A stretch of DNA of 64,000 nt from an uncultured Myxococcales bacterium (GTDB lineage Bacteria > Myxococcota_A > UBA9042): assembly GCA_903883645.1 (NCBI GenBank), contig CAISBR010000119.1:19473-83472 (forward strand), read 5' to 3'. The notes under the pieces were generated by a model that was not told the DNA's origin, did not search any database, and saw only the letters and a list, made by a program, of their open reading frames with translations. A program made the position numbers and the translations under genes. Shown here in pieces: positions 20,301 through 28,250 of this stretch (the stretch's first letter is position 1; every line of letters begins with the position of its first letter).

Positions 20301-23300
20301 CTGACCAAGTTCTGGGGCGACGTACCCTTCAAGTTTGAAGACTGGGCCAAGGGCACCGTCAACGTGGCCAACGGCACGGTCGATGGCGTGACCGGCGCGG
20401 CCAAGTTCGGCGTGCAAGGCGCCGGAAAGACGTTTGAGAACGCTGGATTGCCCGTAAAGATGAACGCTGGCGGCGACTTGAATGCCCAGCTGACGCGCAA
20501 CGGTCTTGAACACTTTGGCGGCACGGCCAACGCCGAAATCGGCCGGGGCAGCGACGGCAAGTCGTGGCATGTACTGGGCAGCTTGACGCTCGCTGACAGC
20601 GAAATGACCAATATCAAGGGCGACTTCGATGGCGCCTTGGCAGGTCCGCTCGACTTCCCGCCCGCGCTCCGCATCGAGCAGGGCGGCTCGGTCAAATTCC
20701 ACATAGAAGGCAGCAACATCACGCAGCCAACGGGCGACGTCAACTACACCCTAAAGCGTGGCACGGCGGAATTCGTCAAGGGTTCGATGACCATCGACGC
20801 CAGCTCGACCACCACGAGCATCAGCGGCGCGCTGCACGGCACCGTCGCGACGGAGCAACAGTTCGGTGACCTGAAAATCCTGCCCGGCGGCAAGCTCGAC
20901 GGCACTTTGCAGGGCAATAGCAAGGCGACCTTGGGTGGCAACCTGGCGTTCCAATACCAAGATTTCCTCAAGGGCAGCGTTCAGATCGACGGCCAGCTCG
21001 ATCCCGACCAGGGCAAAGTCAACGGCCAAGCCAGTGCCACCACGCTCGCGGGGACCAAGATTGGCGCCCTAACCATCGGCGCTGGCTCTGAAATGGGCGG
21101 CAAGGTGCAAGACAGCGCGCTCAAGAACATTTGGGGCAAGCTCAACTTCAGCACCGACAAGCTGCAAGGCGTGGTCGAGGTGCCGCAAGGCAGCAATTCA
21201 ACTCCGGATCACCTCAGCGGCGACGCCAGCGCCAAGCTCGTGACCGACTTGGCCTTGGGCGGCGGTTTCAGCATCAAGTCGGGCAGTACGCTGGCCGTCA
21301 AGGTGGCCGACAACCAGTTGACCGATGTGTCGGGTGGCCTGAACTGGGCCTGGAACGACAAGGTCGGCGGCACGCTCACGGCCGGCACCGGTTCGACGCT
21401 GCAGCAGATAAGCGGCACCGGCACCGCCGAAGTGCTCAAGCGAATCCCTGTAGGTTCAGGCAGTTTTGCCCTGCTCCCCGGTTCCGGCATCGGCGCCAAA
21501 GTGGTCAACAACGCACTCGACTCGGTGAGCGGCGGCGTCAGGTGGGAATACGGCGAGGGCGGCTGGCTAGCGGGCGCGCTGACACTCCCCGACGGCACCA
21601 AGATCGACGCGCCGACCGGCAAGGCCACGGCGGGTCTGGTTCACGACAAGCAGATGGGGCAGCTAAACCTGCGCTCGGGCGGCCAGTTGCAAGTCGATAT
21701 TGCAGCGGGCGCGCCCACTTCGTTCCAGGGGCAGCTACTGTGGGGTTACAGCGCGGCCGACCAGTGGCTGCAAGGCGATGTGACGCTGAATCCGACCGCG
21801 TCGCTCGACCAGATCAGCGGCTCGGCGACGGCCAAGCTCGCGAAAGAGAAGACGATTGGCGACAGTCTAGTGCTGCTGCAGGGCGGTTCGCTGACCGGCA
21901 CGATGACCGGCTCGCGGCCCGAACAGATGAGCGGCGAGGTCAACTGGCGCTATCAGAACTGGCTAGAAGGTAAGGTGAATGTTCAAGCGTCGAATCTTGA
22001 TACCATCCAGGGCCAGGCCGATGCGCACTTAGTCGATACCAAGATGGCGGCGCCCGGCTTTGAGCTGCAAAAGGGCGGAAACATCAAGGTCACAGTCGGC
22101 CAGTCGGCGATCAAGTCATTTACCGGCGAAGTGGGTTGGAAGTACGGAGAAGGTGGGCCTTTTGCCGAGGGCAAGGTGGCAGTCACCGCCGAGTCGACTT
22201 GGGAGTCGATTAGCGGCAAGGCCGATGCGCAGCTGACGCAAGATGTGCAGGCGGCGGCCGATCTGAAATTGCTGAAAGAGGGCAGCGGCCTGCAGGTCGA
22301 GATCTCGGGCAGCAAGGTGCAGAGCTTCGGCGGCCACATCGGCTTCTTGTACGGCGAGGGTGAGTGGTTGAAGGGCGCCATCACGGTGACGCCGGGCTCC
22401 ACGCCCAAGAAGATCGGCGGCGAGGCCGACGCTGCGATCGTCGCGGACCGGCCGGTCGACGGCACCGAGCTGACCCTGAAGCCGGGCAGCAAGGCGCAGG
22501 TCAAGATCGCCGACAACGATGTCAAGTCGTTTAAAGGCAAGGTTAATTGGGCCTATGGCGCCGACCCGTGGCTCAAGGGCTCGCTCGAAGTGGCCGAGGG
22601 CTCGACCGCCAAGCATGTGACCGGCAAGGCCAGCGCGACGCTCAGCAAGTACAAGCGGGTGTCCGACACCGTTAAGTTCCTAGAAGGCGGCACGATTTCG
22701 GCGCAGTTCGACGGCGCGACCCTCAAGCAGTTCTCTGGCGACGTCACGGTCGCGTACGACGACTGGCTGCAGGGCAACATTCACGTCGATAATTCGGACC
22801 TTGAGAGCGTGTCGGGCTCGCTGAAGGGCTCGCTGCAAAAGCACAAGCCGGTGACCGCCGACCTGACACTCAAACAGGGTGGCTCGGTCGAGTTGAAGTT
22901 GCAGAACAGCGATATGGTGTCGTTTGCCGGCGATGTCGACTGGTCGTACCAGCAGTGGCTCGAAGGCAACCTCCACGTCGACGCGGGCACCGGCAAAGAC
23001 ATCACCGGCACGGGTAACGCCACGTTGCGCCAGCAAAAGACTGTGGGCGACGGCGGCAAGCTCGAATTGCAGCGCGGCTCGGCCTTGCAGGCCAAGTTCA
23101 CGAACTCGAACCTTGACGGCGTGGGCGGCGATCTGGCGTGGCGCTACGACGGCTGGCTAAAAGGTACTGTGGGCGTGCCGGCTTACACCAAGCTCGACAA
23201 CCCTAGCGGCACCATCACGGCGAGCCTGCACACCGACAAGCAGGTCGGCGCCGACTTGACCTTGCAACGCGGCGGCTCGGTGGGCGGCGAGCTCAGCGGG

Positions 23301-26300
23301 GGCAAGCTGACCAAGATCCAGGGCCAGGTCGAGTGGAAATACCAAGATTGGCTAGGCGGCAGCGTGGTTTTGGACCCGAGCGCGCCCGAAGCGCCGACCG
23401 GCAAGGCCACAGCGAGCATCATCGCGGCCAAAGAGGTCAAGCCCCCGCTCACTCTGCAGCGCGGCGGCTCGATGCAACTCGGCTTCGACAGCAAGAAGTC
23501 GATGACCGATCAAGCGTTTTCGGCCAATCTGACCTGGGAATACGACAAGTGGCTGGGCGGCGACCTGACCGTGAACGCCGGCTCGACCTTTGCCAACCTA
23601 TCGGGCAATGCCAACGTGGCGCTGAAGCAAGAAAAGCAGTTTGGCGAGCTGACTTTGCGCCGTGGTGGCCAAGCCCGCGCGGTGTTCGCTGGCAGCAAAC
23701 CCGAGAGCTTTGGCGGCGACCTGAACTGGCAGTACCAGACCTGGCTCGGCGGCAGCATCAACGTGGCAGATGGCAGCAAATTCGAAAGCTTGAGTGGCAA
23801 GGCCTCGGCCGCGCTGCTCGAAGACAAGCCGCTGGGCAACCAGTTTACGCTGGTCGCGGGTGGCCACGCACAGGTCGAGATTGCGCAAAACAAGGTCGAC
23901 AGCTTCGGCGGCACAGTCTTTTACAAGTGGAAGGACTGGGTCGATGGCTCGGTCGACGTGGCCGGCGGCAGCAAACTCGACAAAATCTCGGGCAAAGCCA
24001 CCGTTCACCTCAGCAAAGACTGGGCGGTCGGCGGCAGTGCCTTCACCATCAAGCAGGGCACCAGCGCCACCGGCGAGGTCAAAGACTCGTCGATCGATTC
24101 CATAAGCGGCAAGCTGGGTTGGAAGTACGAGAACTGGGCCGAGGGCAACCTAGATGTGCAGTCGAGCAAGCTCGATAGCGTATCGGGCACGGCGCAAGCC
24201 CGCATTGTGGGCGAGAAACCCCTCGGCGGTGACCTGAAGTTGCTGCCCGGCGGCTCGGCCGAGGTCGAGGTCAAGGCCAACCAGCTCACCAGTTGGGGCG
24301 GCGAAGTCAGCATCGGCTACAAAGAATTAGCCAAGGGTTCCTTAGCGATCGAAGGCAAGACGGCCGACTTGAAGACCGTGAACGGCGAAGCCAAGGCCCG
24401 CCTCATCGCCGATCTGCCGATGGGAACGGACGCCAAGCTGCTGAACGGCTCTGGCATTGGCGTCAAGGTAAAATCCGGCAATTTCGACACCTTCAGTGGC
24501 CTGGCGCGCTTCCAGTACAAGGACTCGCTGGCCGGCACGGTCGAGTTGAAAGACAGCAAAGCCGACAACTTGAACGGCTCGGCCTCGGCGCAGGTCATCA
24601 AAGACTTTGCTCCCGCGAACGGCCAATTCTTCTTGACCCAGGGTGGTAACCTGCGCACTGAGTTCAAGAATTCGGCGTTCGAGACCATCGAAGGCGAGGT
24701 GACTTGGAAGTACGACAACCCGAGCGCCAACCTCGACGGTCGCCTTACGGTGCCCAAGTCGCCGATTAGCTCGATTAAGGGCGAGGGCACGGCCCGTTTG
24801 CTGCAAGACACGGCGCCGGTGCAGAACACCAAGCTGCTGCAGGGCGGCCACCTGAGCGTCAAGGTCGAGGCGAGTGCACCCAAGTCGCTGACTGGTCAGG
24901 TTTCTTGGCAGCACGCCGAGTGGCTGGGCGGCTCGGTCGAGCTGCAAGAGGGCACCAACATCACCGGGCCGTTCAAGGGCAAGGCCGATGCGGTGCTCAA
25001 GCAAGACAAGCAACTCAATAGCAAATTTACGGCAAACAAGGGCGGCTCGCTGCAACTGACGCTCGACACCTCGACCGCGGTCGACCAGGCCAGCGTGCAG
25101 GGCATGTTGGCGGTGCAGTACGAAGACTGGCTCAAGGGGTCGCTAACGCTTGATTCGGGAAGCAATTTCAAGAATGTGCAAGGCGCGGCCAAGGTCGAGC
25201 TCATCGCGGACAAGGATCTGGGGAGCTCGGGCGTCAAGCTGCTGCAGGGTGGCAACATCCAAGCGAAATTCGACGCGCAGGGCCTAAAGACCTTTGGCGG
25301 CGTGGTTATGGCCGACTACCAGCAATGGCTGAGCGGCTCAATCAACGTGAACACCAACTCGACCATCGAGGCCATTACCGGCAAGGCCACCGTTCAGCTG
25401 ACCAAAGAAAAGCCCTTGGGCGATGTGACCTTACTGGCCGGTGGCCAAGCCAGCATCGACGTGCAGGCCAGCAAGCTCGCGGGCTTCGGCGGCGTGGTCA
25501 ACCTGCGCTACCAAGACTGGATCCGCGGCTCGCTCAACGTCAGCGGCGGCAGCACGCTCGACTCGATCGGCGGCCAAGGCGACACGGTCATCGAAAAAGA
25601 GAAGCAGGTCGGCGGCGATATCAAGCTCAAACAGGGCGGCCACGCCCGCATCACGGTTGCGAATTCGGCGTTCAAGTCGTTTAGCGGCGAAGTCAACGTC
25701 GACTACCAAGACTGGTTGAGCGGCGGCGTGGTGATGCAAGGCGAGTCGACCTTAGACAGCATCAGCGGCAATGCCAACCTAAACGTGACCAAAGACAAGG
25801 ACTTGGCGGGCCAGGTCAAGATCAAGCAAGGTGGCGGCGTACAAGGGTCGATGGTGGCCAGCAAGGTCACCAACATCATGGGCACATTGGCCTTTGAGTG
25901 GAAAAGCCTGGTTGGCGGGTCGATTACGCTAAACAACGGCAGCACGCTCGAGCATGTAAGCGGCTCGGCGACAGTGGCCCTGCTCAAGGACTACGAAGTA
26001 GGCGGCGGCGTCAAGCTCGCGCAAGGCGGCAATGCTACTGTCGATTTCGATGGCACCTCGATCAAGTCGCTGTCGGGCACGCTGGCGCTGAAGTACCAAG
26101 ACTGGCTGCAGGGCACGGTGCAGGCGAAGACCGGCTCCACGCTCGCGCAAATCTCGGGTACGGCCGAACTATCGGTCAAGGCGCCTAAAACCTTCGGCAA
26201 AATCGCGATCAAAGAGGGTTCGAGCCTGGCGGTCGACTTTGCGGCCAACACCATTACCGAGTACCGCGGCAACGTCGAGGTGGGCTACGAAGAGTGGCTG

Positions 26301-28175
26301 AAGGGCAATCTGAACTTTAAGGCCCAGGATCTAAACAGTATTTCGGGCAAGGGCTCGCTGCAGGTGCTGACCGATCACCCGCTGGCCGGACCGCTGTCGA
26401 TTTTGCAGGGCAGCTACGTGGCGGCGAACTTCGAAGCCAGTTCGCTCAAAGACTTTGGCGGCACCATCCAGGTCGGCGTCAAAGACTGGGGCAAGGGCAC
26501 GCTCACCGTAAAAGATGGCAGCACCCCGCAAAGCGTGAGCGGCGAAGGCAAGATCGAGATGACCCAGCCCAAGAAGCTGGGACAATATGTCACAATTACA
26601 CATGGTTCAGTGGGCGCCATCATCGAAAACAACGACGTGAAGAACATCTACGGCGACATGGAGGGCGAGGTCAAAGACTTCGGCACCGGTTGGCTGAAGA
26701 TGGCGCGCACCAGCACACTCACTTCGTTCGATGGGCAGGCCGGCCTCAAGCTCACCACGCCCAAGAAGATTGGTAACTTTGCAGAGCTTTCGGGCGGCAA
26801 GGTCATCGCCAACTTCGAGCAGAACAACTTGAAAGACTTCGGCGGCGAGGTCGACATCAAGGTCATCGGCTGGGGCAAGGGCAACATCACCATCGACTCC
26901 GGCTCCACACTCGACTACATCAAGGGTTCTGGCAAGTTAGAGCTGACCGAGACCAAGAGCCTGGCGGGCGGACTCGTCAAGGTGACGGGCGGCTCGGTGG
27001 GCGCTACGGTCGACGGCCAAAAGCTGACGCGCGTAGCGGGTTCGATCAAGGTGCAAATCAAAGACGACGTCGCTGGCGAGTTGCGCGGCGAAATCGATGT
27101 CGAGCGCGAAAAGGTCAGCGGTCAGGGCACGCTAAAGCAGCTCAAGGCCTGGAACGCCGGTCCCGTAAAGGTGCAAGACGGCACGCTATCCGCCACCGTA
27201 ACCGACAACAAGATGACCGGTGCGAGCGGCGGCGCCACGCTGGATGCCGGCAAGTTCGGCCGCGGCCACATCGACGTCAATTACGAAGACGTGGGCGGCA
27301 CGCCGGTGTTCTACGGCGCCGGTTGGGTCGAATTCCAGCCGCACGAGCGCGTCAAGGGCCGCCTCGACGTCAACCTGAGCCGCGAGCAGAAGTTCACCGG
27401 CGAGGGCCAAGTCCAGGTCAAGATTAGCGACAAGATCAACGGCATGGTGGGCGTGGCGCTCGACGATCAGGGCCACGTCAAGCTCAAGGGTTCCGTAACG
27501 ATTCCGGGCCCCTTCGAGCTCTTTAAGCCCACGCCGTACAAGAAGGACATTTCGCTGCTCGATCTGTCGTTCGTGGTCTACACGCCGCCCACGGTCAAGG
27601 TCAAAGTTGGCGCAGGCCTGGGTATCGAGTGCGGTATCAAGCCGCTCACACTCAGCAATCTGGTCATCGGCGGCGAAGTCGACCTGATGGAGCCCAGCTT
27701 TGCGTCGATGTCGGTCAGCGGCCACCTCGCCTCGAGTGCCTACGCCGACATTAATGCCTATGTTCAGGGATCTGTTCAGGTTTCAGCAGCTGTGGTCGCG
27801 GTCGAAGCCGGCTTGCGCGCGGCCCTGAATCTGCACCTTGAAGCGGCGCTGAGCGCAGACCCGACCATCACGGTCAACCGCAACGGCCTCTCGTTCGACA
27901 TGCCGGTCGATGCGCGGCTGTCGGCGGCGCTCAACCTAGTCTTGACGTTCTTTGCCAAGGTTAAGGTCGGCCTCGATGTGGGTCTGTTCTCGATCATGAA
28001 GACGGTGTGGCGCTACGAGAAGTCACCGGATCCATTGCGTTTGGCCGAGATGAGCATCGGCGCCAAGGGTCGCGTTAAGGCCGATGCCGGTGGCTTTAGC
28101 GGCGAGATGCATCCCGAGTACCAGCCGCCCGACTTGTCGCTCGAGTCGCTGAAGCGCGCGCTGCACCTCGACTAG
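14385..28175 (+). CDS. Giant DUF4157-domain repeat protein, about 4,596 residues
   Basis: One uninterrupted frame of 13.8 kb. There is no signal peptide. Order of parts: a charged head ('MSDRHNAKAGKQFEHAKQ'); an Ala/Pro/Glu/Val-rich low-complexity stretch (about 60-570); a Gly/Lys/Gln helical segment ('KGQLDDWLGQAKGQVDEM'); a DUF4157 domain (about 696-768) ending in 'EEIVHVAQMQ', where the family normally has HExxH; a beta-rich transition; about 48 units of about 66 residues; and a C-terminal domain rich in alternating hydrophobics. From the ATG start I find a single Cys ('GIECGIKP'). DUF4157 proteins often accompany contractile injection systems or act as envelope-associated peptidases, but no injection-system gene is in view. 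The alternative GTG start adds 21 residues. Function unknown. Confidence 0.85.
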   Translation: MSDRHNAKAGKQFEHAKQNRGAEQIHDKPGADSQKKQPVEEAKAPSMPALGGAGDPLAGGMGGALNAAESDPKAMADQQAELQRVKALPAGAPELEKFKKPEALASQVPEGAGATGDAKAQSEGMSPKGEAQAPATLGANAQQVKTEPGGDKVEVQKVEVASAPPTSAEAGKAVANAGSAPAAATAPQEAPTQAAPEPAKKDVAPESAEKKQPEQPTAAQPEAAAPVATEAKSAEPGQAAAATPEQAQTGNASADAEAATKEPEKAPELAPQQVAGVDVQPASVDAAPAEGAQLEGPAQVAELTASQPAPQEVAGAAIAELPVEQAAVAAESVPEKVAGDVAQTGETKGETAPGSAEVAPVEAAPTAQGAAPAAAADAAVAQAADAALAAVPADAKAAIEQVAVSPAESAAGDAGAAPQPVAASEPKADAGAIETVAAGAPAAAPAGAEASVEAPAALEEAATAPQALATAGETAGPALAEAPVAPAAEVVAEDGAEPAVATAAPLAAARAISDTTAAMPVAQDAGAQGDLNDPFAGMTAAGELGAPAFGQTALQASEQALAAPLGVDPTQVEAIASTASDAGLDPAALLGDKAKELQEQVQSLLGAGEKTLRDMGKGAAASASQVVDQAKGQLDDWLGQAKGQVDEMGGKGQELLDKGQEAIGGAKGAMDKLQNFGGDIGGAVKEGLGAGKALPDQIRGKAEQALGMDLSGVQLHDGADAQALADKLGATAFAQGSDIVMGKAAELAGADRDQILAEEIVHVAQMQGKSAADRGATGVSVASDRAEKSARTAAEKVLGGARVKAEEIEGERRAVYRNDNGQGASGSQPTMPTQVSLSLGGKSTVVKLPKLTAGTTNKMVSLPSLGVRGLSFESQARLEFDSTSGQFKGGKAWASIKVGDVISLENTQVTIDQNGQMKGSFPGATFKLGSLINETITADVGAGGVTGKGTYEYSQLRGDKLGTWLRSGSLSLSVDAGGAVSGSGTLGVEVGEFSPGTLKAAVQDKTLSGQVDIDNKVSISLGKASASDGHLSGALSNSDKVELSGALKLDIPSLTGGKGTVQAKWDSEGSKITGQAAYESSTDATWGKVVFSKASVTGTVEDGKIGKMAGNGTAVYDSLFKGNWNGTLDLDTEKASFELGGELAAPLIQGEVQVSKGALTIKVDDSNLTSTAGNVDFKLGSFLKGTAVLEEGTNANTINATATAELVSAQSFDGVTLSKGSITVQVRGTQVSVQSGSVDLDYKSVAKGQLNLSSSEEIRRFTGSGKANLSAGLLWGDIKVVEGAIDVSLKDNVVEQAQGQMKMGYLDFVEGQMAFDAKNDFTAIDGTATAHLSGPKTLTGSLKLVPDTTKKFDLEFKNSTFKSFKGAFAWEYDKFKGDLQVANAAEDFGLVTGTGKADLLEDLPIGTIGSTKLMGKKGSDLTGKIENGSFMGVSGTLQWEYDKFLAGKATIAEPRTNITEIDGILNATVIAEKALPNNPAVVVQPGAADALSIQLTGSVPVKYSGTLDYKYDSFLQGNVHVAGDMLDFSTLAGQSQGTVYAPKTIGNVKALEGSTMNVEFADSKFSTFSGSIKMLHKDWLKGTVEAVEGGGSAMNTGVTGQVTGSIAKKPPFEKGSFSIMAGGKVTTQLALGQDVTTLDAGSEINWKFEDWLKGKLTLDQQAALPLVSGSTNSATITKPKPISADKKLSFLESGGLGVKMAASSPEKYTGSVKARYDKWIEGTFTIGEGSGAANFNGDLTGALIDKVPLGDSGTELQPGGSAKVSMTSNAIGGISGTLEFQFGKPDKWLKGTVGSATSSGAGITNISGNVTGSIMGKKPMNNMELQEGGAITTTMESSNINKLGGVAAFKFGQGAKWLTGNVTLDQASTPTLVSGTHASSIDGEFVASTQLKLTASSGLTGQVQQNDVTTLGGPVGWLYESWMAGTAQAPEADPKKVSGSGDASIVKPKELIPGKLSLIEGGGFQAQIDNAKLTKFWGDVPFKFEDWAKGTVNVANGTVDGVTGAAKFGVQGAGKTFENAGLPVKMNAGGDLNAQLTRNGLEHFGGTANAEIGRGSDGKSWHVLGSLTLADSEMTNIKGDFDGALAGPLDFPPALRIEQGGSVKFHIEGSNITQPTGDVNYTLKRGTAEFVKGSMTIDASSTTTSISGALHGTVATEQQFGDLKILPGGKLDGTLQGNSKATLGGNLAFQYQDFLKGSVQIDGQLDPDQGKVNGQASATTLAGTKIGALTIGAGSEMGGKVQDSALKNIWGKLNFSTDKLQGVVEVPQGSNSTPDHLSGDASAKLVTDLALGGGFSIKSGSTLAVKVADNQLTDVSGGLNWAWNDKVGGTLTAGTGSTLQQISGTGTAEVLKRIPVGSGSFALLPGSGIGAKVVNNALDSVSGGVRWEYGEGGWLAGALTLPDGTKIDAPTGKATAGLVHDKQMGQLNLRSGGQLQVDIAAGAPTSFQGQLLWGYSAADQWLQGDVTLNPTASLDQISGSATAKLAKEKTIGDSLVLLQGGSLTGTMTGSRPEQMSGEVNWRYQNWLEGKVNVQASNLDTIQGQADAHLVDTKMAAPGFELQKGGNIKVTVGQSAIKSFTGEVGWKYGEGGPFAEGKVAVTAESTWESISGKADAQLTQDVQAAADLKLLKEGSGLQVEISGSKVQSFGGHIGFLYGEGEWLKGAITVTPGSTPKKIGGEADAAIVADRPVDGTELTLKPGSKAQVKIADNDVKSFKGKVNWAYGADPWLKGSLEVAEGSTAKHVTGKASATLSKYKRVSDTVKFLEGGTISAQFDGATLKQFSGDVTVAYDDWLQGNIHVDNSDLESVSGSLKGSLQKHKPVTADLTLKQGGSVELKLQNSDMVSFAGDVDWSYQQWLEGNLHVDAGTGKDITGTGNATLRQQKTVGDGGKLELQRGSALQAKFTNSNLDGVGGDLAWRYDGWLKGTVGVPAYTKLDNPSGTITASLHTDKQVGADLTLQRGGSVGGELSGGKLTKIQGQVEWKYQDWLGGSVVLDPSAPEAPTGKATASIIAAKEVKPPLTLQRGGSMQLGFDSKKSMTDQAFSANLTWEYDKWLGGDLTVNAGSTFANLSGNANVALKQEKQFGELTLRRGGQARAVFAGSKPESFGGDLNWQYQTWLGGSINVADGSKFESLSGKASAALLEDKPLGNQFTLVAGGHAQVEIAQNKVDSFGGTVFYKWKDWVDGSVDVAGGSKLDKISGKATVHLSKDWAVGGSAFTIKQGTSATGEVKDSSIDSISGKLGWKYENWAEGNLDVQSSKLDSVSGTAQARIVGEKPLGGDLKLLPGGSAEVEVKANQLTSWGGEVSIGYKELAKGSLAIEGKTADLKTVNGEAKARLIADLPMGTDAKLLNGSGIGVKVKSGNFDTFSGLARFQYKDSLAGTVELKDSKADNLNGSASAQVIKDFAPANGQFFLTQGGNLRTEFKNSAFETIEGEVTWKYDNPSANLDGRLTVPKSPISSIKGEGTARLLQDTAPVQNTKLLQGGHLSVKVEASAPKSLTGQVSWQHAEWLGGSVELQEGTNITGPFKGKADAVLKQDKQLNSKFTANKGGSLQLTLDTSTAVDQASVQGMLAVQYEDWLKGSLTLDSGSNFKNVQGAAKVELIADKDLGSSGVKLLQGGNIQAKFDAQGLKTFGGVVMADYQQWLSGSINVNTNSTIEAITGKATVQLTKEKPLGDVTLLAGGQASIDVQASKLAGFGGVVNLRYQDWIRGSLNVSGGSTLDSIGGQGDTVIEKEKQVGGDIKLKQGGHARITVANSAFKSFSGEVNVDYQDWLSGGVVMQGESTLDSISGNANLNVTKDKDLAGQVKIKQGGGVQGSMVASKVTNIMGTLAFEWKSLVGGSITLNNGSTLEHVSGSATVALLKDYEVGGGVKLAQGGNATVDFDGTSIKSLSGTLALKYQDWLQGTVQAKTGSTLAQISGTAELSVKAPKTFGKIAIKEGSSLAVDFAANTITEYRGNVEVGYEEWLKGNLNFKAQDLNSISGKGSLQVLTDHPLAGPLSILQGSYVAANFEASSLKDFGGTIQVGVKDWGKGTLTVKDGSTPQSVSGEGKIEMTQPKKLGQYVTITHGSVGAIIENNDVKNIYGDMEGEVKDFGTGWLKMARTSTLTSFDGQAGLKLTTPKKIGNFAELSGGKVIANFEQNNLKDFGGEVDIKVIGWGKGNITIDSGSTLDYIKGSGKLELTETKSLAGGLVKVTGGSVGATVDGQKLTRVAGSIKVQIKDDVAGELRGEIDVEREKVSGQGTLKQLKAWNAGPVKVQDGTLSATVTDNKMTGASGGATLDAGKFGRGHIDVNYEDVGGTPVFYGAGWVEFQPHERVKGRLDVNLSREQKFTGEGQVQVKISDKINGMVGVALDDQGHVKLKGSVTIPGPFELFKPTPYKKDISLLDLSFVVYTPPTVKVKVGAGLGIECGIKPLTLSNLVIGGEVDLMEPSFASMSVSGHLASSAYADINAYVQGSVQVSAAVVAVEAGLRAALNLHLEAALSADPTITVNRNGLSFDMPVDARLSAALNLVLTFFAKVKVGLDVGLFSIMKTVWRYEKSPDPLRLAEMSIGAKGRVKADAGGFSGEMHPEYQPPDLSLESLKRALHLD
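17822..27290 (+). repeat. About 48 degenerate tandem repeats of about 200 bp inside the giant gene
   Basis: Each unit translates to about 66 residues with the plan: L-x-x-GGS-x-(alternating hydrophobic)-x-SFxGxVxW-x-Y-x-DWLxG-(S/T/N)-x-x-V-x-x-GS-x-x-x-x-I-SG-x-A-x-A-x-L-x-x-x-K. I tallied 48 by the 'YxDWLxG' block. Central units (about 22,500-26,300) are the most alike; both ends are divergent. Alternating polar and apolar residues with conserved Gly/Asp turns suggest a long beta-structure such as a solenoid. At DNA level the units are diverged, so this is an old expansion rather than a fresh tandem array. Confidence 0.85.
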
Positions 28176-28250
28176 ACGCTGCGCTGGCTGGCGGTGCCCA
28201 GGCCGTGCTGTCTGGCGCCCCGGTTTATGCCCAAATTGCGAGGGAGTTCT

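Noticed and set aside
17822..27290. Regular ~200-bp periodicity considered as CRISPR or satellite DNA
   Set aside because: Units are diverged and coding in one frame, with no identical repeats or spacers.
14385..28175. Contractile injection system locus
   Set aside because: Only the DUF4157 protein is present; no sheath, tube, baseplate or ATPase gene occurs in the window.
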